A stretch of 64,000 bases of DNA, from positions 248,001 through 312,000 of the forward strand of contig CAWFPP010000009.1 of assembly GCA_963817735.1 (NCBI GenBank), written 5' to 3'. This DNA is from Bog-473 sp963817735 (GTDB lineage: Bacteria; Actinomycetota; Acidimicrobiia; Acidimicrobiales; RAAP-2). The notes under the pieces were generated by a model. The model made no database searches. It was not told the origin of the DNA and saw only the letters and a program-made list of their open reading frames with translations. Both the position numbers and the translations under genes were made by a program. Below, piece after piece: positions 54,881 through 63,163 of this stretch; position 1 is the first letter of the stretch; each line of letters begins with the position of its first letter.

Positions 54881-54886
54881 ACCCTA
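54881..54886 (-). promoter_or_regulatory. -10 box of a leaderless promoter (TAGGGT)
   Basis: On the minus strand TAGGGT ends six bases before ATG 54874, with no ribosome-binding site between. Confidence 0.5.
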
Positions 54887-55075
54887 TGCTCCTTGACTAC
54901 ATGGAAGCGGGGCCTCCACTGAGTGGCCTCCACCTGGCCACCACCCTGCCGAGTCGGGGACCATCGTGCGCCAGGTCGATCGCCTCTCTGCCGTGGGCAC
55001 TGCCCGCTGGTCGGCCTCGCTCCACCGATTGGCTTGCGGAAGGACCGCGGGCCCGAGTGAGAGGTGTGATGACGC

Positions 55076-55822
55076 ATCGTCGCTGAAACCACAACAGAGC
55101 ACCGGATCAATGACCGAATCCGTGCCCGTGAAGTCCGGCTCGTGGACCCCGACGGTGTGCAACTAGGCATCAAGCCGCTCCCCGAGGCCCTGGCGATCGC
55201 CAAGGAGCTCGATCTCGATCTCGTCGAAGTCGCCCCCATGGCCAATCCGCCCGTCTGTCGGATCATGGACTTCGGCAAGTTCAAGTTCGACGAGGCCCAG
55301 CGGGCCAAGGAGAGCCGCCGCAAGACGGTCCACGTCGGGATCAAGGAGATGAAGTACCGGCCGAAGATCGGCCCGGGTGACTTCGATACCAAGACCCGGC
55401 AAGTGGCCAAGTTCCTGGGCGAAGGGCACAAGGTCAAGATCACGATCATGTTCCGAGGCCGCGAGGTGTACCACCCCGAGCACGGGAAGCGGATCCTCGA
55501 TCGCATCGCCGAGCAGATGGAGGGCATCGCCAAGGTCGAGGCCGAGCCCAAGCTCGACAACCGCAACATGATCATGGTGCTCGCCCCCGACAAGCGGGCC
55601 CGCCAGGCCGCCCAGTCGAGGGAGAAGGCGCAGCAGCGCACCGACAAGTCGGGTGCCTCTGCCGCTCCGCAAGCGACTGCCGATCCGGCAGCCGCGAACG
55701 GCGCGGGCGAGACGGTCGCATCCCCGGCCCAGGGGAACGGAAGTGCGCCGGCGACCGGTGGGAGCAACACCGGTGGGAACAACGGAGTCAGCGAAGTCGC
55801 AGCATCAGCCGAAGAGGGATGA
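55076..55822 (+). CDS. infC: Translation initiation factor IF-3, probable AUC start
   Basis: IF-3 checks start-codon and initiator-tRNA fidelity on the 30S subunit. The conserved N-domain begins EHRINDRIRAREVRLVDPDG and continues to NPPVCRIMDFGKFKFDEAQR; the C-domain follows (IKEMKYRPKIGPGDFDTK). The first ATG/GTG/TTG in frame is GTG 55142, which would delete about 22 conserved residues. Upstream to the stop at 55070 the only sensible initiator is ATC 55076, nine bases after GAGAGGTG. infC is known for AUU/AUC starts that allow autoregulation. A five-codon ATG ORF (55069-55086) overlaps it. The last 60 residues are an Ala/Gly/Ser-rich tail. Confidence 0.9.
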   Translation: MVAETTTEHRINDRIRAREVRLVDPDGVQLGIKPLPEALAIAKELDLDLVEVAPMANPPVCRIMDFGKFKFDEAQRAKESRRKTVHVGIKEMKYRPKIGPGDFDTKTRQVAKFLGEGHKVKITIMFRGREVYHPEHGKRILDRIAEQMEGIAKVEAEPKLDNRNMIMVLAPDKRARQAAQSREKAQQRTDKSGASAAPQATADPAAANGAGETVASPAQGNGSAPATGGSNTGGNNGVSEVAASAEEG

Positions 55823-55826
55823 CGCA

Positions 55827-56021
55827 ATGCCGAAGATGAAGACAGACCGGGGCGCCGCCAAGCGCATCAAGGTGACCGCATCCGGCCGGTTGCGCCGGCG
55901 CAAGGCCTTCCGCTCGCACATTCTGGAGAAGAAGAGCAGCGTCCGCACGCGCCGGCTCGGCCGCGAGGCCGACATCGCCAAGGCCGACGAGCGCGCCACC
56001 CGCCGGATGCTCGGCATCTGA
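55827..56021 (+). CDS. rpmI: 50S ribosomal protein L35
   Basis: This encodes 64 residues, MPKMKTDRGAAKRIKVTASG, then RRRKAFRSHILEKKSSVRTR, the full basic L35 sequence. ATG 55827 follows GGGATGACGCA. The infC-rpmI-rplT order is nearly universal and the spacing (4 bases to infC, 70 to rplT) fits one transcript. Confidence 0.97.
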   Translation: MPKMKTDRGAAKRIKVTASGRLRRRKAFRSHILEKKSSVRTRRLGREADIAKADERATRRMLGI

Positions 56022-56091
56022 GCGCAGGCAGTCACCACCGCGCTCCGGCGCACATCCACCCGACACACCGAGATCTGAGAGGAGCACCCCC

Positions 56092-56475
56092 ATGGCCAGA
56101 GTGAAGCGGTCCGTCCACGGCCGCAAGCACCACCGCGCTGTCCTCGAGCAGGCGAAGGGGTACTACGGAAACAAGAGCCGCTCGTATCGGGCCGCCAACG
56201 AGCAGCTCATGCATTCGATGCAGTACGCCTTCCGGGACCGTCGTGCCCGCAAGGGGGACTTCCGCAAGCTGTGGATCCAGCGCATCAACGCCGGAGCCCG
56301 GCAGCACGGCATGAGCTACAGCCGGCTCATCAACGGCCTGCACCTGGCCGGCGTGGAGGTCGACCGCAAGGTCCTGGCCGATCTGGCCGTCAGCGACCCC
56401 GAGGCGTTCGGCGCGCTCGTGGCGACCGCGCAGGACGCGCTGTCCAATGCGCCCGTGTCCGAGGTCGCTTCCTGA
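56092..56475 (+). CDS. rplT: 50S ribosomal protein L20
   Basis: L20 organises 23S rRNA early in assembly. Its 127 residues include MARVKRSVHGRKHHRAVLEQ, YYGNKSRSYRAANEQLMHS, RKGDFRKLWIQRINAGAR and GMSYSRLINGL. GAGAGGAGC precedes ATG 56092. Its stop overlaps the start region of the rRNA methyltransferase. Confidence 0.98.
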   Translation: MARVKRSVHGRKHHRAVLEQAKGYYGNKSRSYRAANEQLMHSMQYAFRDRRARKGDFRKLWIQRINAGARQHGMSYSRLINGLHLAGVEVDRKVLADLAVSDPEAFGALVATAQDALSNAPVSEVAS

Positions 56476-57338
56476 CCCAGCGGCTGGCCTTTTCGCACCG
56501 GCGCATCCGCCGGTTGCGCGGGCTGCTGCAGAAGCGTTCGGCGCGCTGGAGCGAGCGCGCCTTCGTGGCCGAGGGGGCGGAGCTGATCCGCTGCGCGCTC
56601 GATGCGGGCGCGCCTGTCGAGTCCCTCTACGTGTCGCCCGCCGGTGATGGCGACCGCGCCGTCCGGGACGTGTGCCGGCGCGCCGAGGCGGCCGGCGTGC
56701 GCTCCTTTCCACTTGCTGCGGGCGTGTTGGAGCGGGTGGCCGACACCGTGACGCCCCAACCCGTGCTCGCCGTCCTGCCCATGCTCGAAGAGCCACCGGT
56801 GGGCACGGGCCCGTGGCTGGCCGGCCCGGGCGCCCTGATCGTGGTCTTGGTCGACGTGCGCGATCCCGGCAATGCCGGCACCGTGCTGCGGGCGGCGGAT
56901 GCCTCGGGGTCGACGCTGGTCGTCTACGCGGGCGATTCGGTCGACCCCTACAACCCCAAGACCGTGCGCTCCTCGGCCGGCTCCCTCTTCCATGTGCCGT
57001 TGGCGGTGCGGCCCGACCCGGACGCCCTGGCGACCGAACTGACGGCGGCCGGGTTCCGCACACTGGCCACCGTGGTGCGGGACGGCGAGGATTATGCCGC
57101 GCTCGACTGGACCACACCCTCGGCCGTGTTCTTGGGCAACGAGTCCTCGGGGCTCGACCCCGATCTGGCCGGCACCCTCTCGGGCGCGCTGGCCATCCCC
57201 ATGGCGGGCCGGGCCGAATCGCTCAACGTGGGCGTGGCCTGCGCCGTGGTCTGCTTCGAGGCCTTCCGCCAACGCCGGGGCGGCGGTGCCGCGCCACGTA
57301 GCATCGAGGGGGGCGGACCGACCCGACCTGGTGACTGA
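56472..57338 (+). CDS. SpoU-family (SPOUT) RNA 2'-O-methyltransferase
   Basis: This encodes about 288 residues. An N-terminal substrate-binding region (RLRGLLQKRSARWSERAFVA, EGAELI) precedes the knotted SPOUT domain, which has VLVDVRDPGNAGTVLRAADA, FLGNESSGLDPDL and IPMAGRAESLNVGVACAVVC. Close relatives methylate 23S rRNA ribose (TsnR/RlmB type). No ATG or GTG fits the start. CTG 56472 overlaps the rplT stop as CTGA and gives the natural N-terminus, with TTG 56513 as a shorter option. Its place between rplT and pheS is conserved in actinobacteria. Confidence 0.85.
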   Translation: MTQRLAFSHRRIRRLRGLLQKRSARWSERAFVAEGAELIRCALDAGAPVESLYVSPAGDGDRAVRDVCRRAEAAGVRSFPLAAGVLERVADTVTPQPVLAVLPMLEEPPVGTGPWLAGPGALIVVLVDVRDPGNAGTVLRAADASGSTLVVYAGDSVDPYNPKTVRSSAGSLFHVPLAVRPDPDALATELTAAGFRTLATVVRDGEDYAALDWTTPSAVFLGNESSGLDPDLAGTLSGALAIPMAGRAESLNVGVACAVVCFEAFRQRRGGGAAPRSIEGGGPTRPGD

Positions 57339-57358
57339 CGACAGGGAATTCTGGCGAC

Positions 57359-58432
57359 ATGGCAACTGACAGCGTGGAACTCGACGTCGAGGGCATCACC
57401 GCCGACGGCGCGCGGGCCATCGAAGGCGCGGCGACGACCGAGGCCCTGAACCAGGTCGACGCCGAGTTCCTGGGCAAGCGCTCGGCGCTGACCCGGGCCC
57501 ACCGCACCCTGGGCGGCCTCGACCCCGAGGCCCGCAAGGAGGCCGGCCGGCGTCTCGGCGAGGCACGGACCCAGCTCGAAGCCATCCTGGCCGCGCGGCG
57601 TGCCGAGCTGGCGCAGTCCGAACGCGCCGAGGCTGTCCTGGCCGATCGCCTCGACCTGACCGAGGTCATCCCCGATCAGGTGCGCACGCCGCCGGCGCGC
57701 GGCCACCTGCATCCCGCGACGCAGGCCCGGGCGGAGCTCGAGGACGTCTTCGTGGGCATGGGGTTCACCGTGGCCGAGGGTCCTGAGGCGGAGACGGACT
57801 GGTACAACTTCGAGGCGCTCAACATCCCGCCGGCCCATCCGGCGCGCGGCATGTACGACACCATGTATCTCGACATCGGGGAGCCCGAGACGGTGTTGCT
57901 GCGCACGCACACCTCCCCGGTGCAGATCCACCTGATGGAGGCGGCGGTGCGCGACGACTCCCTGCCTATCCACGCCGTCATGCCGGGCAAGTGCTTCCGG
58001 CTCGACACCCCCGACGCCCGCCATCTGCCCGTCTTCAATCAGATCGAGGGATTGGTGGTCGACCGAGGCATCACCTTCGGTGACCTCGCCGGGACCATTC
58101 AGACCTTCACCGAGGCCTACTTCGGCCCGGGCATGCGCTCACGTCTGCGTCCCGCCTATTTCCCCTTCACCGAGCCGTCGGCCGAGTACGAGATCACCTG
58201 CACGGTCTGCCTCGGCGAGGGCTGCCGTACCTGCTCGCACACGGGCTGGATCGAGCTGGGCGGGTGCGGCATGGTCGATCCCGCCGTCTTCGCCGCCGTC
58301 GGCATCGACGCAGAGGTCTGGTCGGGCTTCGCCTTCGGCTTCGGTATCGACCGGCTGGCGCAGATGCGTCACGCCATTCCCGACATGCGCTCGTTCCTCG
58401 AGAACGACATCCGCTTCCTGTCGCAATTCTGA
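57359..58432 (+). CDS. pheS: Phenylalanyl-tRNA synthetase alpha subunit
   Basis: This is the catalytic chain of PheRS. Residues 1-90 form the coiled-coil tRNA arm. The class II core follows: GHLHPATQARAELEDVFVGM, EGPEAETDWYNFEALN, the motif 2 region RTHTSPVQIHLM, and motif 3 GFGIDRLAQMRHAIPDMR. A Cys cluster (CTVCLGEGCRTC) before GWIELGGCGMV probably binds zinc and is seen in relatives. Length is 357 residues. ATG 57359 follows GACAGGGAA. Confidence 0.97.
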   Translation: MATDSVELDVEGITADGARAIEGAATTEALNQVDAEFLGKRSALTRAHRTLGGLDPEARKEAGRRLGEARTQLEAILAARRAELAQSERAEAVLADRLDLTEVIPDQVRTPPARGHLHPATQARAELEDVFVGMGFTVAEGPEAETDWYNFEALNIPPAHPARGMYDTMYLDIGEPETVLLRTHTSPVQIHLMEAAVRDDSLPIHAVMPGKCFRLDTPDARHLPVFNQIEGLVVDRGITFGDLAGTIQTFTEAYFGPGMRSRLRPAYFPFTEPSAEYEITCTVCLGEGCRTCSHTGWIELGGCGMVDPAVFAAVGIDAEVWSGFAFGFGIDRLAQMRHAIPDMRSFLENDIRFLSQF

Positions 58433-58459
58433 TCTCTCCCCACAACGAGAAAGTCCCCC

Positions 58460-60997
58460 GTGCGCGCTCCGCTCAGCTGGCTCCGTGATTTCGCCCCGTT
58501 CCCCGACGACGTCGGGACGCTGCGCGACGCGCTCGACGACCTGGGGCTCGTCGTCGAGGCGATCGAGCACGTCGGCGAGGGGCTGGGCGACGTGGTGGTC
58601 GGCCGGGTGCTCGAGATCCGCCCGATCAAGGGGGCGGACAAGATCCGGCTCGTCATCGCCGACGGGGGCGGAACCGAGCCGCTCGAGATCGTGTGCGGCG
58701 CGACCAACTTCGCAGTGGGGGACCGGGTGCCGCTGGCGCCTGTCGGCGCCATCCTCCCGGGGGGCTTCGAGATCAGCCAGCGCAAGCTGCGCGGCGTGAC
58801 CTCCAACGGCATGCTGTGCTCGGGCAAGGAGCTGGGCCTCTCCGATGACGGGGCGGGCTTGTTGATCCTGGGTGACGAGTCACCAGGCGAGCCCGGGACG
58901 CCGATCATGGAGGCGCTGGGCCTGCGGGTGGACACCGTGTTCGACATCACGGTCGAGGGCAATCGCCCCGATGCATGGTGTATCTCGGGCATCGCCCGCG
59001 ACCTGGCAGGGCGCCTCGGGCTGCCGTTCACCCTGCCCGAGCCTCCCGCGCCGGCGGCGAGCGGGTGGCCGGTGGAAGAGGCGGCGAGCGCATCGGTGGA
59101 GTCGGCCGACCTCTGTCCCCGCCTGACCGTGTCCGTCCTGCGCGAGGTCACCGTGGCGCCCTCGCCGGGCTGGATCGCCCAGCGGCTGTTGCTGGCCGGC
59201 ATGCGCCCGATCAACAACGTGGTCGACGCGTCGAACTACGTCATGCTCGAGCTCGGCCAGCCCACCCACCCGTACGACCTGTCGCTCTTGTCCGGACACG
59301 GCCTCACCGTCCGCCGGGCCCGGCCGGGGGAGACGGTCGAGACGCTCGACGGCGTGCGGCGGACGGTGGGGGAGCGAGGGAGGAGCCTGGGCGACACCGG
59401 CGAGGACTGCCTCATCTGCGACGCCGAGGGCACGCCGGTCGGCATCGGCGGGATCATGGGCGGCGCGTCGTCGGAGATCGCGGAGACGACCACGGAGGTG
59501 CTCCTCGAAGCGGCCTACTTCACCCCGATGGCCATCGCCCGTACCTCCAAGCGCCTGGGTCTCCGCACCGAGGCCTCGGCGCGCTTCGAGCGCGGCGTCG
59601 ACCCCTGGGTGATTGAGCCCTCGGTCCAGCGGTTCTGCCAGCTGCTGGCCGAGAGCGTGCCCGGGCTCGAGGTGGCCGACGGCATGCTCGACGTGCGCGG
59701 CGACGTACCCGAGCCCTTTGTCGTTGCGGTGCCGATCGCCCGGGTGCACAGTCAGATCGGCGTGGCGCTCGACCCAACTGAGATCGCCCGTCTCATAGAG
59801 CCGATCGGCTTCACGGTGCTCGAACAGGAGAGCGACACGGACGCAGGCGTGCTGACCGTCGAGGTGCCGACGAACCGCCCCGACGTCCGGTCCGAGCCCT
59901 ACGGGGTGGACGACATCATCGAGGAGATTGCGCGCACGTTCGGCTACTCCAACGTGCCGCGTCACATTCCGACCTGGCCCCAGCCCGGACGTCTCACGCC
60001 ACTGCAGAGGTCGCGGCGCGAGGTCAAGGACATCCTGCGTGGCCTGGGCGCGTCGGAAGGCTGGACCGACACCTTCGTGTCGGCTACCGCCCACGACGAC
60101 GTGGACCTGACGGGACCTGCCGTGCGGGTGGCGAACCCGCTCGACGCCGAGAAGCCCTTCCTGCGCCGCTCCCTGCTGCCCGGACTCCTCGGCGCATTGG
60201 CCTACAACGCCAGCCGGCGCCAGCCCGACGTCCGCCTGTTCGAGGTGGGCGTCGTCTTCTCGCATCCCGGCGAGGGCGCGGCCCGGATCGTCGAGCGCAG
60301 CGGGGCCGGCGGCACCGAGCGGGCGGACCTGCCGGGGGAGCGCGAGCTGCTCGCCGCGGTCTTCGCCGACGGCGAGGATGATGCCCGTTCGGCGGTGGCG
60401 TCGTGGCACGTCCTGGCCGACGCACTCCGCCTGGACGGGGTGCGCCTCATACCGCCGGGCGAGGGCATGCCGCCGCTGCCGGGACTGCACCCGACGCGCG
60501 CGGCACATCTGGTGGCTCGTTCGAGCGGTGGGGACGCCGTCACCATCGGCTCCGTGGGGGAGATCGACCCGGCGGTGGCGGCCCGGTTCGACCTGACCCG
60601 CACCTCGAGTGCGACGATCATGGCCCGGCGCGTGGGCTGGCTCGAAGTCGACCTGGGTCTGCTCTTCGACGAGACGAAAGTGCCGCGCCGGATCACGGTG
60701 GGCGGTGCCGTGAGCCGGTTCCCGTCGTCCGACATCGACCTGGCCTTCGTGGTGGAGGACCGCCATCCTGCCGACGCCGTCGCCGACGCACTCCGGCAGG
60801 CAGGCGGTGATCTGCTCGAATCCGTGAACCTGTTCGACGTGTACCGCGGCGCCGGCATCGACGAAGGATTCCGCAGCCTGGCCTACCGCCTGCGCTTCTG
60901 CGCGGATGACCGGACGCTCACGGACGAAGAGGTCGGTGGATTGCGCACCCGCTGTATCGACGCCGTGGCCCAGGAGTTCGGCGCCGTCCTGCGCTGA
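58460..60997 (+). CDS. pheT: Phenylalanyl-tRNA synthetase beta subunit
   Basis: This encodes 845 residues. In order: start APLSWLRDF; tRNA-binding OB domain about 40-150 (GRVLEIRPIKGADKIRLVIA, then LRGVTSNGMLCSGKELG); B3/B4 editing region (MRPINNVVDASNYVMLELGQ, then GIGGIMGG); B5 DNA-binding-like domain; catalytic-like core; and a C-terminal anticodon-binding domain (RFPSSDIDLAFVVED). GTG 58460 lies 27 bases after pheS. The frame is complete, with no break. Confidence 0.98.
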   Translation: MRAPLSWLRDFAPFPDDVGTLRDALDDLGLVVEAIEHVGEGLGDVVVGRVLEIRPIKGADKIRLVIADGGGTEPLEIVCGATNFAVGDRVPLAPVGAILPGGFEISQRKLRGVTSNGMLCSGKELGLSDDGAGLLILGDESPGEPGTPIMEALGLRVDTVFDITVEGNRPDAWCISGIARDLAGRLGLPFTLPEPPAPAASGWPVEEAASASVESADLCPRLTVSVLREVTVAPSPGWIAQRLLLAGMRPINNVVDASNYVMLELGQPTHPYDLSLLSGHGLTVRRARPGETVETLDGVRRTVGERGRSLGDTGEDCLICDAEGTPVGIGGIMGGASSEIAETTTEVLLEAAYFTPMAIARTSKRLGLRTEASARFERGVDPWVIEPSVQRFCQLLAESVPGLEVADGMLDVRGDVPEPFVVAVPIARVHSQIGVALDPTEIARLIEPIGFTVLEQESDTDAGVLTVEVPTNRPDVRSEPYGVDDIIEEIARTFGYSNVPRHIPTWPQPGRLTPLQRSRREVKDILRGLGASEGWTDTFVSATAHDDVDLTGPAVRVANPLDAEKPFLRRSLLPGLLGALAYNASRRQPDVRLFEVGVVFSHPGEGAARIVERSGAGGTERADLPGERELLAAVFADGEDDARSAVASWHVLADALRLDGVRLIPPGEGMPPLPGLHPTRAAHLVARSSGGDAVTIGSVGEIDPAVAARFDLTRTSSATIMARRVGWLEVDLGLLFDETKVPRRITVGGAVSRFPSSDIDLAFVVEDRHPADAVADALRQAGGDLLESVNLFDVYRGAGIDEGFRSLAYRLRFCADDRTLTDEEVGGLRTRCIDAVAQEFGAVLR

Positions 60998-61025
60998 AGG
61001 GCGTCCGCCGTGGCAAGGTGGTTCG

Positions 61026-62060
61026 GTGGATGTACGTCTGGTCGACCCGCTGGACGGCGATGAGCTGGCCGAGTGGGCTGCGGTCCTGCGCGCCAGCGAC
61101 ATGGAGCTGTGGCCCGACCTCACCGGCTTCACGCTGCCGGACATCCGTGCCTTCGCCCGCTCTCGCAGTTCGTACAAGCGATTCGATCTCCTGGCGGCAC
61201 GGGAGGCCGGCGGGCCGATTCTCGGCGTGGCCATGATGGAGCTGACGCTGCGTGACAACGTGCGCAGTGCCGAAGTGACGGTGGCGGTCCACCCGGCCCA
61301 TCGGCGTCTCGGCGTGGGGACCGCCCTGGTCGACGGCATGGCTCAGCGGGGACGGGCCGAGGGCCGTGAGGTGCTCAACTCCATTGTGGACGTGCCGCTC
61401 CATCGTGCGCACGACGACCCTTCGCTTTCGTTCGCGCCGAAGGTCGGCTTCGAGGCGATGCTGTCCGGCAACATCCGTCACCTGGCAGTTCCGATGGATG
61501 CAGGACGTCTGGAGTATCTGCGCGCCGAGGTAAGGCGGGCGCGCCGTGCAGACGACTATCGCGTGCTGACCTTCGAGGCTCCGTGGCCGGCGAAGTACCT
61601 CAACGACCAGTGTGCGCTCTTCCAGTGCATGTCCACGGACGAGCCGCACGGTGACGAAGGCCATGAGGAGGAAGTCTGGAACGCCGATCGCGTCAGCGAG
61701 AACGACGCCCTTCGTGCCGCTCGCGGTGCACGGTTTCTCATCGCAGCGGCAGAGCACCGGGCGTCGGGACGGCTCGTCGCCTGCACGGAGCTCTCACTGG
61801 CGGCTGACTCGCCAGGCCAGGCTTGGCAGATGCTGACCGTGGTGGAGCCGGAGCACCGGGGGCACCGTTTGGGGCTGGCCGTCAAGATCGCCAACGTCGA
61901 CGAATTGACCCGGCGGGCACCTGAGGTGCGGGTGATCGTCACCGGCAACGCGTCGGTGAACGCGCCGATGATCGCGGTGAATGAGATGATGGGATTCGAG
62001 GTCGCCAGCGAAGGGAACTTCTGGCAGAAGCGCCTGGGACCCCGCCCGGTGACCGCCTGA
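61026..62060 (+). CDS. Tandem GNAT N-acetyltransferase-like protein
   Basis: This encodes 344 residues with two GNAT domains. The first has EVTVAVHPAHRRLGVGTALV (about 85-105), the acetyl-CoA P-loop R/QxxGxG/A. The second has LTVVEPEHRGHRLGLAVK (about 275-295) and ends NEMMGFEVASEGNFWQKRLG. Such double GNATs resemble mycothiol synthase in layout, but the motifs do not prove that role. GTG 61026 follows AAGGTGG; earlier in-frame starts fall inside pheT. It ends 83 bases before argC. Confidence 0.72.
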   Translation: MDVRLVDPLDGDELAEWAAVLRASDMELWPDLTGFTLPDIRAFARSRSSYKRFDLLAAREAGGPILGVAMMELTLRDNVRSAEVTVAVHPAHRRLGVGTALVDGMAQRGRAEGREVLNSIVDVPLHRAHDDPSLSFAPKVGFEAMLSGNIRHLAVPMDAGRLEYLRAEVRRARRADDYRVLTFEAPWPAKYLNDQCALFQCMSTDEPHGDEGHEEEVWNADRVSENDALRAARGARFLIAAAEHRASGRLVACTELSLAADSPGQAWQMLTVVEPEHRGHRLGLAVKIANVDELTRRAPEVRVIVTGNASVNAPMIAVNEMMGFEVASEGNFWQKRLGPRPVTA

Positions 62061-62124
62061 TCGCAACTCTCGGGTCGAGGGCAATCGTAGGGGACGTCAG
62101 GTTCCGTCAAGTATGAGTATGCAG

Positions 62125-62138
62125 AAGTATGTATACTT
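62125..62138. promoter_or_regulatory. Inverted-repeat operator over the argC -10 box
   Basis: AAGTATGTATACTT is AAGTAT and its exact complement around GT. It contains TATACT (62132-62137), a near-consensus -10 box ending six bases before ATG 62144, so argC is leaderless. Another AAGTAT half-site lies 16 bases upstream (62109-62114). The paired arrangement suggests tandem ArgR-type boxes; the sequence differs from the E. coli ARG box, so the regulator is inferred. Confidence 0.65.
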
Positions 62139-62143
62139 ATGCG

Positions 62144-63163
62144 ATGAAGGCAGGCATCCTCGGAGCGTCGGGGTACACGGGCTCTGAGCTGCTGCGCCTG
62201 CTCGCCGCTCACCCGGAGTTCGAGGTTGCCCTGGCCACAGCCCATTCCCACGCCGGTGAGGCGGTCGGCAACCACACCCCCTCCCTGGCCGCCGCCTACC
62301 CCGGGTTGTCGTACGAGGAGAGCGATCCCGCCCGCTTCGATGGCCTCGACCTGGTCTTCTGCGGCCTGCCGCACGGGGAGTCCCAGCGGATCGTTCCCGA
62401 GCTCCGTTCACGGGTGGGCCTCGTGGTCGACCTGGCTGCCGATTTCCGGCTGAAGGATGCCGCGCTCTATCCGCAGTGGTACGGCGAGGAGCACCGCGCG
62501 CCGGAGTTCTTGGCCGAGGCCGTGTACGGGCTGCCCGAGCTGTTCCGCGAGGGCCTGGCCGGGGCGACGCTGGTCGCGGCGGCCGGGTGCTACCCGACGG
62601 CGGCGGGACTTGCCCTGGCGCCCCTGGTGCGGACCGGCCTGGTGGAGTCCACCGGCATCGTCGTCGACGCCGCCTCGGGCGTCTCGGGCGCCGGCCGCGG
62701 GCTCAAGGAGTCGCTGCACTTCGGCACGGTCGACGAGGACTTCAGCGCCTACGGACTGCTGACCCACCGTCATACGCCCGAGATGGAGCAGATCATCGGC
62801 GGGGAGGTGCTGTTCACGCCGCACCTCGCCCCCATGACCCGCGGCATCCTCGCCACCTGTTACGCCCGGCCTGCCGTGGGCACCAATCCGACGACCGGCA
62901 TCGTGATGGCTGCCTTGCACGACGCCTACGACGCCGAACCCTTCATCGTGGTGACCGACGACCCACCCTGCACCAAATCCACGGCGGGCTCCAACGCGGC
63001 CCACGTCACGGCGCGGGTCGATGCGCGCACGGGGTGGGTGCTCACCCTCTGCGCGCTCGACAACCTCGTGAAGGGTGCCTCCGGCCAGGCCATCCAGTGC
63101 GCGAACGCCGCGCTGGGCCTGCCCGAGACGACCGGTCTGCCGATGGCCGGGGTCTACCCGTGA
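62144..63163 (+). CDS. argC: N-acetyl-gamma-glutamyl-phosphate reductase
   Basis: ArgC reduces N-acetylglutamyl phosphate with NADPH in arginine synthesis. MKAGILGASGYTGSELLRLL is the NADP-binding start. The catalytic Cys is in VAAAGCYPTAAGLAL (about residue 150), and SGVSGAGRGLKES, FTPHLAPMTRGI and TKSTAGSNAAHV follow. Length is 339 residues from ATG 62144; the ATG at 62129 lies inside the operator, upstream of the predicted transcription start, and is rejected. The stop overlaps argJ in GTGA. Confidence 0.96.
   Translation: MKAGILGASGYTGSELLRLLAAHPEFEVALATAHSHAGEAVGNHTPSLAAAYPGLSYEESDPARFDGLDLVFCGLPHGESQRIVPELRSRVGLVVDLAADFRLKDAALYPQWYGEEHRAPEFLAEAVYGLPELFREGLAGATLVAAAGCYPTAAGLALAPLVRTGLVESTGIVVDAASGVSGAGRGLKESLHFGTVDEDFSAYGLLTHRHTPEMEQIIGGEVLFTPHLAPMTRGILATCYARPAVGTNPTTGIVMAALHDAYDAEPFIVVTDDPPCTKSTAGSNAAHVTARVDARTGWVLTLCALDNLVKGASGQAIQCANAALGLPETTGLPMAGVYP

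Noticed and set aside
58880..61339. Leftward open frame of about 819 codons opposite pheT
   Set aside because: Antisense to a fully conserved pheT and crossing into the GNAT gene; His/Arg-rich with no family features.
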